Shown here piece after piece: positions 12,391 to 22,714 of a stretch of 35,163 bases of DNA (position 1 is the stretch's first letter; each line of letters begins with the position of its first letter). The stretch lies in the NCBI GenBank assembly GCA_014925825.1, contig JACGCK010000352.1, positions 1 through 35,163 of the forward strand. The letters run 5' to 3'. A program made the translations under genes and the position numbers. The notes below the pieces were generated by a model, which did not search any database, was not told where the DNA came from, and worked only from the letters and a program-made list of their open reading frames with translations. Source of the DNA: Pholiota molesta (taxonomy: Eukaryota; Basidiomycota; Agaricomycetes; Agaricales; Strophariaceae).

Positions 12391-13354
12391 ATGACAATCC
12401 TCATTACAGGCGCAACTGGAAGAGTGGGCAAGAGCGTCGTCAACATCTTGCATAATGCTGGTATACCCATTCTTCTGGCTACGCGCTCCGGTACTGGCGA
12501 GAGTCCAATCAAGGCCGTGAAGTTCGACTGGCTCGACAAGACTACGTACGGCGCTCCGTTTGAGGCAGATTCCCACATCGACAAGGTGTTCCTTATTCAG
12601 CCCCCAGTGTTCGACTCTCTTGTCTACGTCAAGCCTTTTGTAGAGCTCGGAATCACAAAAGGGGTCAAGCGATTTGTCTTCGTTAGCTCTAGCGCCCTCA
12701 AGAAAGGCGACTTTGTGCACGGCAAAGTGCACGAGTATCTTGAAGATCGTGGAATCGACTATGCTATCTTGCGGCCGACGTCGTTTATAGGTATGGACTT
12801 TTGAACGGCGATAAAATTATTTGAGGAAGGCTGACTTGACTTGTCTTTCGTAGAAAACTTTGGCACTTTTTTTTGCTTCGGTATTCGGGAGATGAACCAA
12901 ATCTTCACTGCAAGTGGAGATGGTAAATTAGCCTTGGTTTCAGTCGATGATGTAGCCGAAGCAGCGCGCGATGCTTTACTCGCGGAGAAGAGCCCAAACA
13001 GCGATATCGAAATTGTAGGCACGCAACTCTACTCATACGACGAGGTTCGTTCTTTTCCACCATTGTATTAAAGTCAATTCGACTGAACCAAAACCATTGA
13101 AATAGGCGGTTGCGCTTTTGAGCGAGGTTATCGGTCGGAAGATATCGCACAAGAAGCTCACGCTCGAGAATTTTCAACAGGCCCTGCAGGGTTTCGGAAT
13201 AGAGGAGAAGTACGCAGGAATGGTGGCATACATTGATGTTCAGACTGCAGCAGGAATTCAGGAAGCCATTACCAAGACCCCCGGTGTGTTTGTTGGAAAG
13301 CGTACTCTGCTCGACTACTTCAAGGCCAACAAAGACATATGGATTAAAGCCTAG
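12391..13354 (+). CDS. NmrA-like NAD(P)-binding Rossmann protein
   Basis: Three exons in frame (12391-12790, 12854-13044, 13106-13354) give 279 residues. The N-terminus MTILITGATGRVGKSVVNIL has the glycine-rich dinucleotide-binding motif of atypical short-chain dehydrogenases (GATGxVG). Then come VFLIQPPVFDS, GVKRFVFVSSSALKKG and YAILRPTSFIENFG, in the order seen in NmrA/HSCARG proteins and in the fungal festuclavine/agroclavine dehydrogenase group. The usual YxxxK catalytic pair of classical SDRs is not evident. The C-terminal VALLSEVIGRKISHKKLTLE is the substrate-side helix region of these proteins. Possible roles are an oxidoreductase in secondary metabolism or a redox sensor. No ergot-alkaloid cluster partner is present, so a role in alkaloid synthesis is not supported. 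A TATA box lies just upstream. Confidence 0.9.
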
Positions 13355-14242
13355 TTTCTGAACATCAAATAGTTTTCATTTTCTGAGTGGGTTTTTGCGT
13401 AATGTAATTACAGCTTTTGTACATACTGCAGAAATATCCCTAAATATTTTCACGAAAGAGCGCATTCCCACTTCTGCAGCCCCAGCCAGACAATCTCAGA
13501 CACCACTGCATGTAGAATTACCTATGCCAATGGAACTGGGCCCAATGACATACATAGAAAACTCAGAGCCAGACACGGTAGTGACGGATGTAATGTTGTA
13601 AAGACTACCTGAAATACGAAGCAGAAAACTGATGGTAAGGTAGTCAATACGCGAAGGTAAAATTAAAGTAGAATAATATGCACACCTCAGAGTCAGACAC
13701 GTTACGTGGTGATAGATGAGTGCGATACGGGGAACAAGTACGATGGAGAATATTCGGACGAGCACCATGTCGTATTCGTCCCAGGAGGCAAAATGCGAAA
13801 TAAGTAAAATGGACGGTTAATAAGTACGTGCGAACGCTCATCACCGGAATAGGAAGGTGTAACGACTACATAGGAAATGGTAATTGGATAGGAGCACGCC
13901 TGAGCACGCGAGGTAGATAAGATAGCCAATGAGGAGGAGACAGTAGTATCAACTAACAGAGAATAATATTACACACAAGGGGAATACATCAGCGCCGAAC
14001 CATTGCCGCATCCTGCTCCTCTCGTGTTGCTAATGTGCGCGCACTGCGTATGCGGCGGCGAGAAAAAATTGGACATGGGTGGTACGCGTGTAGAGTGCAT
14101 GGCATGTGCGCTTCCAACGAGCCTAACACGGCGCGGTACTGGCGCAAATATATACTTGCTTACAGGTCTTAAGATAAGTAGTCGAACGGTTGGAACGATG
14201 GATAGCTATCAAAGCAATGGCACAGGCTCTGTTGCTGACAGA
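13355..14242. other. Intergenic, no gene supported
   Basis: About 890 bases between the NmrA-like gene and the tandem duplication. It contains a CACTGGCGCAAATATATAC-like AT-rich stretch near 14140 but no open frame with a recognisable domain or splice pattern on either strand. Confidence 0.45.
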
Positions 14243-15057
14243 ACAGTGAGCCTTGGGCTTGCACAACCTTAATAGTCAGGGTATTTCAGCATGAATGATA
14301 TAGTTCAGCCCACGAAATTGCATACCAATGAAAACAATTTTCCCCAAACAATCTTGGGAACACCAAAAAAAACCGAAGATCCTCCAACCAACTCGCTCAA
14401 CAAAACACAACCTTGGAAGAGGGACGGCGCTTCTTGAGGTAACGTTTGGGGGGCGCAGTGTCCGGAATTCCGCGTACAACATTTTTAGGCCGCGTTGGAA
14501 GGGGGGGATGTGCGTTATGCCGATTCTTGCTCATGACAGTTGCTTTTACCGCATTCGCTGGGCACAAACCTAAATCGTGATTAGTTACCAGTACTCCAGT
14601 CGTCTGGTACATAGAATATGAGCATTAATCTGAAACCGCTCTTAGAGACCATGACAAAGTATCACATACCCTGCTGTAGGTGCAGTAGAGGCCGTTAGGA
14701 TTCACTCCAGAAATGAGTGGGTACGCGCAGAAGATGGGGTTCGAGGTCACATCACTGTTTCCGAGGGGAAGCCCAAGTGTATTCGTAGGAGGGCAGATAT
14801 ATGTGGATGGGATCGTCGATGGAGTGTCGCGAGCACGAATGAGAACTGCCATGCTGATAAGGAAGGAAAAGAAGTAGAAGTTGGACATGTAGCGGGTCAT
14901 CGCTCGTCGGGCTTGTGTTAAAATTAATGGGTAGTTAAACACTCGGCGTCTCTGAGTAGGCGAGGATTAGATATAAACAACGAGCGCAAGATAGCAGGTC
15001 AGCTCGGAAAAATATTTGTATATTCCTTTGATCCTGTCAGCCATAGCAGAAACAGAA
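14243..15057. repeat. Tandem duplication, copy A
   Basis: Left copy of a direct duplication whose right copy is 15289-16115 (offset about 1046 bases at the left edge). It begins with ACAGTGAGCCTTGGGCTTGC, shared by both, and runs through a complete small secreted protein gene to ATCCTGTCAGCCATAG beyond its promoter. Substitutions and small indels distinguish the copies. About 230 bases (15058-15288) separate them. Confidence 0.85.
14397..14900 (-). CDS. Small secreted protein, tandem paralogue A
   Basis: Two exons on the minus strand, 14670-14900 and 14397-14603, encode 145 residues. The N-terminus MTRYMSNFYFFSFLISMAVL is a hydrophobic secretion signal, with a likely cleavage near the following RARD. 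The predicted mature part carries four cysteines in ICPP, FCAYP, YCTYS and LCPANAV contexts plus a terminal Cys, and ends basic (YLKKRRPSSK). The 66-base intron has a GTATGT donor and CAG acceptor. Unspliced, it brings an in-frame stop, so splicing is required. The pattern resembles an uncharacterised basidiomycete secreted family with TTGVL..DHD.GLCP, but the function is unknown. It lies in a tandem duplication with paralogue B, which has exactly the same exon lengths. An ATG five codons further in is an alternative start for copy B only. Confidence 0.75.
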
Positions 15058-15288
15058 TCGTGTCAGGCATGGTCTTAGAAAGCTCAAAGCCCAATGAAAC
15101 CCGGCTCTGTGGCAGGGTGATTGGGTCTGCATCGCTCTGCTCGGCAATACGGCAAATATGCGCTGAGCTGCCTTGAGCTGCATATAATCTAATTCTCAGA
15201 GTGGCGCGGATCGTCCCAGATGTTGGAATTATGAATGTGAATTGAGATCCTTGGAAGCTCTGATTTGACCGCAGTCGATTGTCGATGC
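15058..15288. other. Unique spacer between the two duplicated units
   Basis: This stretch is not shared by the two copies. It contains an open minus-strand frame (within 14999-15316) that overlaps both units. I see no motif in it and do not call it a gene. Confidence 0.4.
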
Positions 15289-16115
15289 ACAGTGAGCCTT
15301 GGGCTTGCACAACCAACCTTAATAGTCAGGGTACATCTCTAGCATTAATGATACAGTGTAACCCACGAAATTGCATATCAATGGTGAATGGGTAAATATA
15401 AACAGTTTTTTCGAAACAATCTTGGGAACACCAAAAAAAAAACGGAGCCCCTCCAACTAACTCGCTCAATGAAACACAACATTTGAAGAGGCACGGCGCT
15501 TTTTGAGGTAAGGCTTGTGAGCCGTAGCGTCCGGAATCCCGCGTACAACATTTTTAGGCCGCGTTGGAAGGGGGGCATGTGCAATATGCAGATCCTTGCT
15601 CATGCCAGTTGTTCTAACCGCATTCGCTGGGCACAAACCTGCATCGTGATCCTGTACCAATACTCCAGTCGTCTGGTAGATAAAATATGAGCATTCATTT
15701 GGAACCACTCTTAGAGACCAAGAAATAGTATCGCATACCCTGCTGTAGGTGCAGTAGAAGTCGTTAGGATTCTCTCCAGCAACGGCTGGGTACGAGCAGA
15801 AGATGGGGTCCGTGGTCAGATTGCTCTCTCCGAGGGGAAACCCAAGTGCATCCTGAGGAGGGCAGGTATATGCGGATGGCATCGTTGATGGACTGTCGCG
15901 AGCACGAATGAGAACTGCCATGCTGATGAGGATGGCGAAGAAGTTGAAGTTGAACATATAGCGGGTCATGGCTCGTCGGGGTTGTGTTAGATGGGTAGTT
16001 AAACACTTGGCGTCTCTGGGGGGGGGCAAGGATATAATGTAATCAACGAGCGCAATATGTAAGGTCGGCTCGGGGAAGTACTTATACATTCCTTTAATCC
16101 TGTCAGCCATAGGAG
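15289..16115. repeat. Tandem duplication, copy B
   Basis: Right copy of the duplication, starting with ACAGTGAGCCTTGGGCTTGC and ending past the promoter at ATCCTGTCAGCCATAG. It contains paralogue B. A G run of nine bases at 16018-16026 in this copy replaces a mixed sequence in copy A. Confidence 0.85.
15466..15969 (-). CDS. Small secreted protein, tandem paralogue B
   Basis: Minus-strand gene with exons 15739-15969 and 15466-15672, 145 residues, the same length and intron position as paralogue A. MTRYMFNFNFFAILISMAVL is the secretion signal. Mature cysteines occur in TCPP, FCSYP, YCTYS and LCPANAV, and TTGVLVQDHDAGLCPANAV follows the intron. The tail is basic (KPYLKKRRASSN). Here the 66-base intron is a multiple of three and stop-free, so a retained-intron form 22 residues longer could be translated, unlike in copy A. 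The open frame continues upstream to 16173, but the ATG at 15969 gives the signal peptide and matches copy A. Function unknown. A secreted, disulfide-bonded protein is inferred. Confidence 0.75.
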   Translation of the reverse strand: MTRYMFNFNFFAILISMAVLIRARDSPSTMPSAYTCPPQDALGFPLGESNLTTDPIFCSYPAVAGENPNDFYCTYSRVCDTISWSLRVVPNECSYFIYQTTGVLVQDHDAGLCPANAVRTTGMSKDLHIAHAPLPTRPKNVVRGIPDATAHKPYLKKRRASSNVVFH

Positions 16116-16726
16116 AAACAAAACTGGCAGGCTCATAGGGCGAAAAGAGTCCAGATCTGTGACAGCCATACATAGTTTTGTTCGCCGCTTTAGGCTCTAA
16201 CTTTCTACTGCAAACTGGTGCAGGCGTGTGTGGCCCTATGCATATGGAAGACTAGCGCACTGGCTCACAGTGAATCGGAATTCTGCCAAGGCTGGAAATG
16301 TATGTGATCCCGAACTTCCTGAGTCCTTACGCCACCTCTGCGCCTCTGACATCTAATCGATATATGCAGAAATATTCTGTGCATATCTTTAATGAATTTT
16401 GGAAAGCTTTTATTCACAGCCGGAAGAGATTGGTGATAGTATTTTTTGCGGATCGGTGGGGACTGGTGGTAGCAATCTAAATTTAGTACAGAGAGATCTT
16501 TGATGCCAAAGTCCCGTGACTCGGATTGTCGCTTGGCATGTCATGTGGCTGTGCAAAGTCCAATCAATATTGCACTTCCGCTTCTTCTTGTCTTCACAAC
16601 TTTCGAGGGCTCTTACGAGTTCGCGGCTGAACAAGCTCTCAACCTATTCATTTCTTGGTTACTTGTCCTAAAGTCGCACTTCTTTTCATTAATTCACCTC
16701 TGTTCGAGCCTCAACGAGCCCTATTC
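16116..16726. other. Spacer and RAD52 upstream region
   Basis: About 600 bases between the duplicated secreted-protein unit and the RAD52 start. No gene is supported. An in-frame codon at 16655 would extend RAD52 by 24 residues, but it is GTG and the extension lacks conservation. Confidence 0.45.
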
Positions 16727-18876
16727 ATGGCCGGAGCGCTCAGTGGTCATCTTGTTGATCAGTTCCACCCGAACAACCCGCTCAACTCTTCCATCGTATC
16801 TAATGGACCCATGTCGTTTAACCCCAGCATGCACGGAACTCCATACGCCCAACAATCGTTCTCTTTCTTCGGCTCCGAACCTTCCTGCGCCAATGACTCG
16901 ATCTCGGAGGAGACAGCAAGGAGGATCGCAACATTGCAAGTGAAACTGGACCAGAAATTAGGCCCAGAATACATTTCTCAGAGGCCGGGTCCAGGAGGGG
17001 GCCCTAAGTTGACGTATGTTGAAGGCTGGAAGATTATCAACTTGGCGAACGAAGTGTTTGGGTTCAATGGGTGGAGCTCAAGTGTGGTTAGCCTGACGAC
17101 TGACTTCATGGACTACAATGAGGAGACGAGGCGGTACAATGTTGGAGTGACCTCTCTCATGAGGGTGACGCTTAAAGACGGGGTCTTTCATGAAGACGTT
17201 GGTTATGGGATGTTGGAGAATGCGAAGAGTAAAGGCGCGGCTTTGGATAAGGTGCGTCGTTCTATGATCTTTTCTATCACAGACACACCTAACAGCAACT
17301 GCAGTGTAAGAAAGAGGCCGTCACGGATGGGCTAAAACGGGCACTGCGAAGTTTCGGAAACGTTATGGGAAATTGTCTATACGATAAGTCTTACACGGCA
17401 GAAGTTATCAAGGTCAAATTCGAACCAGTAAGTTTTTGAATTGCCTCCTATCAAGAGCCTGGTTTTTGACCATACCTGCAGAAAAAATTCAACAAAGATG
17501 AACTTCATCGACGGCCAGAATTCGAAGATGTCAAGCCAAATGTCTCTTCTACATCAGCGAATACAACCACATCTACCACAAATCCGCCCCCTCCTCGAAC
17601 TGGACCCTCTAATTATGCCACATCAACACCCATACGACCACCTATGCAACAAAATCAAGCAAGACCCACATCACTACCCCCACATATGCAGTCAGAAGTC
17701 CACAATTCTAGATTCGTCTCTGCGGCGCACAATACCACAAATCAACAAACTAATGCCCAAGGCAAGGTTCCTGCCCGAACAACTGGGCTCAATACCCCCA
17801 TTACAACACCCCTCCAGCAGCGCGCCTCGACAGGCCCATCGAAACCGCCTCAACAACAACCACAAACGGGTCCCGGGACTGCTTCCGCGGAAAGCAGACC
17901 GCCTTCCATCGTGTCCAATCTGCCATCCGCTGCTCCAGCGAAAATGGAGCTAGATGAAGACGACTCCTTTGGTTTTACCTCTGACGACGACGCTTTACTT
18001 GCGCTGGCCGATCTGGGACCCGCAATAGGCGGTGAGGACTCGGACATGGGACGGCCGATCCTGCCTGATGAAGACATGGGGAGGCCAATTGACCACGAAG
18101 AGGGTCTGCTCCGCCCCCCTGACGATGATGACTCCATGGAGGTGCCTACGAATCAGCGCCGCGAAGTTGCAGCCAACACCTCGTCTTCCGCGTCTGGTTC
18201 GTCTTCGAACGCTGTTTCCGGGGGATCGCGTACGCGACAAGAGCTGATCGCTGCTGCTCTGGCAACAAGGAGCCAGGAAGAAGCGAATGCGAAAAGCACT
18301 AACGGGATGAACCAGCAAAACCAGACGCGGCCGGAGAATCTTTCAACGGGGGGCACGAGTGCATCATCGGGTATGCGGCCCCCTCCAGTGCCTCAGGCCA
18401 GGACGACCAGTCTCGTACAGCAGAATCACCAGCGTTATATGAATAATCGGCAAAATAAGGACCAGAATCAAGTCCCCGGAAACGATGCGCAGAAAAGGCC
18501 CTTACCCTCCGTGGGTGGGTTTAATTTCCCGCCTGGTGTGGTACGTATCTCCCTCCCGATCTCTATGTTGCACACTGAGTGTTCATGAGCGACTGTTACG
18601 TAGAATTCAGTGCAGTCCGGGCGGAACGTACCACCTTCTGGGATAGGGATCAAACGGCCTGCTGAAGCTATCAAGTAAACTTCATCCTTTTTTTCAGACA
18701 GAGGAGCGAAACTCATGCATTTTTTGTACAGCTCATCGACTTCCAGTTCGAGTTACAGAGGCGCATCTGCTGGTATGGGACTTCACCAAGCGGGGGCTGG
18801 CACCACTCACGAACGGCGTATTCTAGGCGCGTTGGATATCACGGATGGCGGTGACGTGAAGAGACGAAGGACATAG
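16727..18876 (+). CDS. RAD52: DNA recombination and repair protein Rad52
   Basis: Anneals complementary single strands and loads Rad51 in homologous recombination (nucleus). Five in-frame exons: 16727-17251, 17305-17427, 17482-18540, 18604-18674 and 18732-18876, about 640 residues. The conserved N-terminal ring-forming domain occupies roughly residues 65-215: [40 protein letters not shown], described here in two parts ([19 protein letters not shown], then [19 protein letters not shown]), then [19 protein letters not shown] and [20 protein letters not shown]. The remainder is low-complexity Ser/Pro/Gln with acidic patches (DDDSMEV) that would hold RPA and Rad51 contacts in this family. It ends in a basic KRRRT. 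I chose the ATG at 16727 because it gives [12 protein letters not shown] directly before the Asn/Ser-rich lead of the domain. There are no frame breaks. SEC2 follows 475 bases downstream in the same direction. Confidence 0.96.
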
Positions 18877-19351
18877 CCTCTGGTTTACTCTGCATGCAGT
18901 TTTTTCGTTCTTTCCTGTTTTGCATGTGCTCTTTCTTGCTCTTGCTCTCTTCTCTTTTTCATGGACATGGATTCTCGGGCATGCATTCGGATGTTTTGCT
19001 ATTCACACTGTAATTATATGCAAGTTGTATATTATCGATGCATTGTTATTGTTGTTACCTTTTGTTATTATCATCATGATGAACATATGAAGAATGAGTG
19101 GAGTGAATTTTTTGAACGCGTTTCGCGATTTCTGTCGGCGTACAACGCGTTCGTTGGGGCGCGCTTTAAAACCACGTCATCTGGACTTCGGCAGGCTTGA
19201 GAATTGAAACTCAGAGCCTTTACCTGCACCGAAATTTCAATCGGAGATCGAAAAGCATGTTGTGCCGCCCCTGAGTACGGGGATCCGGAGTACTTGCACC
19301 GACATCACCTTCAGCCTGGTTTCCGAGAGAACAGGCTCCTCTACATATCCA
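18877..19351. promoter_or_regulatory. RAD52-SEC2 intergenic region with two ACGCGT motifs
   Basis: The left part is the T-rich RAD52 3' region. On the right, two ACGCGT sequences (19116-19121 and 19145-19150), 29 bases apart and both in an AACGCGTT context, lie about 200-236 bases before the SEC2 start codon. ACGCGT is the MluI cell-cycle box recognised by MBF in ascomycetes. Its use here is inference. A TTTAAA box occurs near 19166. Confidence 0.5.
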
Positions 19352-19591
19352 ATGGACGATACAGGTCCTCACGAAGAGCCACACCAAAACGGCGCATCGC
19401 ACACCGACGACGGAGCCTCTCGTCCAGCCAAACAACGTCAGAACAGCATCGACAGAGATGCCCAGGACATGGACGATGCAGGTCCTCATGAAGAGCCACA
19501 CCAAAATGGTACATCACACACCGATACCGACGACGGAGCCTCTCGTCCACCCAAACAACGCCAGAACAGCATCGACAGAGATGCCCAGGAC
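19352..19591 (+). repeat. Two tandem in-frame units at the SEC2 N-terminus
   Basis: Unit 1 (19352-19468, 117 bases, 39 codons) and unit 2 (19469-19591, 123 bases, 41 codons) differ at a handful of positions and by one inserted Asp-Thr codon pair. Each begins MDD[T/A]GPHEEPHQNG and ends NSIDRDAQD, and a third ATG follows at 19592. The length difference is a multiple of three, so the frame is kept. Confidence 0.9.
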
Positions 19592-22451
19592 ATGGTTATC
19601 GACTCGCTGCGCGCGCAGATCCAGGACCTCATATCCCAAGTGAGCGAGCTCAACAACAAGCTCGTCAAGTCCTACGACCGCGTATCCGACCTGGAAGACA
19701 ACCTCCACGTCGCCTCTGCCAACGTGCGTTCGTCGTCAGTTAAAATATCACAACTGGAACTGGAAAGGACCCAACATCTCTCGGCGCTGAATACCGGGCT
19801 TCTGGTGGAGAAATCCCATGTTACGAGCGAGCTGACTCGACTGATGGAGAAGGCCACGGAGGAGGCAGCGCAGCGCGGCCAGGCCGAGTCGGCGCGCATC
19901 GCTATCGAGAAGGACCTGGATGACCTTAGCGCCACACTATTCGGACAGGCCAACTCGATGGTGGCTGAGGCACGATACGACAAGCACTTGAGCGAGCGCA
20001 AGGTAGAAGAAGCGGAGCGTGCACTGAAAAGCGCTGAAGAGGCCGTGCAACTCATGCAGTCCCAGATGCAGACTATGCAGACGGAGAAGGAGGAGGCAGA
20101 GAAGAATATGCGCGACATGGAGCAGATTATGGGGAAAGGAAAATGGGTTGCGACGCGTAATGGCACGCCTGCTGCGACGTTACGCCTCATGAGCATGCAT
20201 GCCCCGTACCAGGAGTATCTGTCGTTCGTTGCGCATCTACGCGTCCTACATCCAACATCTCCTCAACCACCCGCAATGACCACCCTTCTACAACTCCCAT
20301 TTCTACATCGCCTGCTGACGGAAGATTCGTAAGTTTGTTAAATTCGTTCACCCAAATTACCACTTACCTTAATCAATGAGCAGAGAACCGACCGTGCGGT
20401 TAGATTTGGCCCCATCACTCAACTGGCTATCCCGGCGTTCTGTACTAACAGCTATTCACTCCGGCCAACTCACCATTGAGCCAATGTCCGCTACCACACT
20501 TTTTGCGGAATCCTCCACATATCCTTCCACTACCACAGTCGCTGGAATGAACAGCACTCACGACAACATCAGTTGCGCCCTTTGCGGCGTGCCTATCTTC
20601 CCCGTGAACAACGACTCTCGTTCCTCTCCATCGTATAATGCCGCGCAGAATTCGTGGTCAGGTTCCTTCTTCAAAAAGAGCCTGGGCAATTCTTTGAATA
20701 TCACGCAACCATCTTCTCCTACCCAGGCTAATCATCGTGATTCCATTGGGGCATATCTAAATTCCCAAGTGTTCATCTTCCGCATGGCATCTCTACCCAC
20801 CACTTCAATATCCTCCCTACCCATACCCTCACTCACAAAATCCGCATCTCAATCCAACTCGTCGTACATACCTAATTCCAATACACCGTCGGGCAGCTAC
20901 AATGGGAGCTACGTGAATTCTCAATCGGCGGCCCCTTCAGCTAATAATCAACCAACGACCATTTATCCCTTATGCATGTCTGGCTGGTGCCTGATGCGTC
21001 TGCGAACGACGTGCACGTTGTGGGCTTTCGTGCGGACAGGCATAGTCGACAAAGTTTGGGAAGAGGAACTTCCTCCTCTTCCACCGCCGCCTATGGTGAT
21101 ATCCGTGGAAAGGAGTAAAAGTGGCGACAAACCGCCGATCCCTCCTCGGAAGAGGGGTTTGTGGGGTATTGCGAGTGCTATTGGCGAGAGGGCTGCCAGT
21201 TGGAGTGGGGGCGAGGAGGAAAAGCTTAAAAAGGCTTCAAGCGCCGCGGCCGCGACAACCCCCACTACTGTTACTCTATCACATCCTCTACCTCCAGCGC
21301 CTCCTACGCATCCAGCGATTAGTCAAGCACATGCGCCGCCTTCACCGCGGAGAATGCCGCCCCCTCTTCCACCTCTGAACGGGGACGCATCTAAATCGCA
21401 TGCGGTACCGCCGCCGTTGCCCAGAAGAAACGAAGGAAGGAACCGCTCGGTCGCTCCTCACGAGAAAGATACCCCCACCGCAGACCAGCCTGAGAACGCG
21501 CCCGTCCCACCCTCATCCGATGCAGCCGCCGCACCCCCGCCACCATCACAAACCGGCGCTGCTCCAGCTGCGCCTGCGCTACCCGCCCACGTCGCCTCGC
21601 CCGCCCATGTTCCGCTGCCCGAATCCCGACCAGCCACGCCCTCTGCGGCGCCTTCCCGTGCGACGTCGCCCGCCATCGCGCTGCCCGCCGGCTCGCCTGC
21701 GCCCCCGATTCCGCGGCGCGCGGCGGCGCGGGCGAGGCCTGCGGCTGGCGGATCGCGGCCTTCGACTCCGAGCAACGTCACGCCTGCTTCGCCTGAGCTG
21801 TTGGAAAGTAAAGCAAAAGTGGAAGTGAAGGCTGAAGAAGCCAAGTTAGAAAACCCCCCCGAAGATGTCAAGGTAAACGGACACGAAGAGGCTAGCGATG
21901 TCCCCAAACCAGCGGAAGCGGTTGAAAGTCAAAGTAGCAACTCGTTTTCTACATTGTCTACACGAACGTCTTCCGAGGGCTCTGATGTATTCGTGGACGC
22001 ACCTATGCCGGGCGAAGTGGAGGCCGCTGTGGGACAACTGGAAGGTGTATCTGAACCCGTAGAAACGGCCGACGAGTCATCAGAGGCTCAAGAGGATGAG
22101 GAGGACAAAGCCACTGTCGTTGATGTTCCAATTGGTGACAAGCCTACGACCCCCGAGAAGCCCTCCGAGCCCGAAACTGGCGCGGAGGACTCGAGCGTGC
22201 CTTTGGTTGCGGAACGGATAACGGAGGAACCTGTGCCTGCGACTGAGGTAGACGAGAAGACAGCCTTGGATGAGGCAGACAGAGTCAAAAAGGAGGAAGC
22301 GGACGAGGAGGACCAGAAACGACGCGAGAAGGATGAAAAGTATAAAGCAGGCTACGTCGGCGACGGTACGTGGGAGGAGAAGACGTGGAAGGAACTCGTC
22401 CGTCTCCGGGAAGATATGTTTTGGGCGCGCGTTGGAGGCTTCAGGGATTGA
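19352..22451 (+). CDS. SEC2: Sec2-type Rab GTPase exchange factor
   Basis: Catalyses GDP/GTP exchange on a Sec4/Rab8-type GTPase to drive secretory vesicles to the plasma membrane (family knowledge). Two exons, 19352-20328 and 20384-22451, give about 1014 residues. The start ATG at 19352 is the first good one, since an upstream frame start at 19262 is only GTG. Residues 1-80 are two near-identical tandem units. Residues about 80-255 form a long coiled coil with LFGQANSMVAEARYDK, the Sec2 exchange motif. Exon 2 opens with EPTVRLDLAPSLNW, then SCALCGVPIF with FIFRM further on, and YPLCMSGWCLMRLRTTC followed by WAFVRTGIVDKVWEEE, conserved in fungal Sec2/Rabin proteins. A Pro-rich part with several SH3-type PPxPPR sites and an acidic tail follow. 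It ends RLREDMFWARVGGFRD. There are no frame breaks. It is convergent with the CoA gene downstream. Confidence 0.9.
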
Positions 22452-22714
22452 TTTTGGAACGTTTGCATGGTGTGCGCGTCGATTCATGCGCTGAGTCTTG
22501 TCACTCGGACATTTATACCCTGCACGATAGGCGTACAGCACCCAATCCTACATAATACCTGATACCCTTACACCCAGCCATCATGTCTCTCTAGTCTTCT
22601 TCTCCACTGATATTTATCATGTAGCGACTGACGTTCCCGGAACATCATCTCATCGTACCGTGGCTTGTTTATATCTCGCCCTTTATTTTAAATTATAAAT
22701 CCTTACATTCCACC

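Noticed and set aside
12391..13354. Ergot-alkaloid cluster dehydrogenase
   Set aside because: The protein resembles that group, but no other alkaloid or secondary-metabolism gene is nearby, so only the NmrA-like family call is supported.
21458..21907. Long antisense open frames opposite the Pro-rich part of SEC2
   Set aside because: GC-rich repetitive coding sequence often leaves the opposite strand open. The plus frame has the conserved protein.
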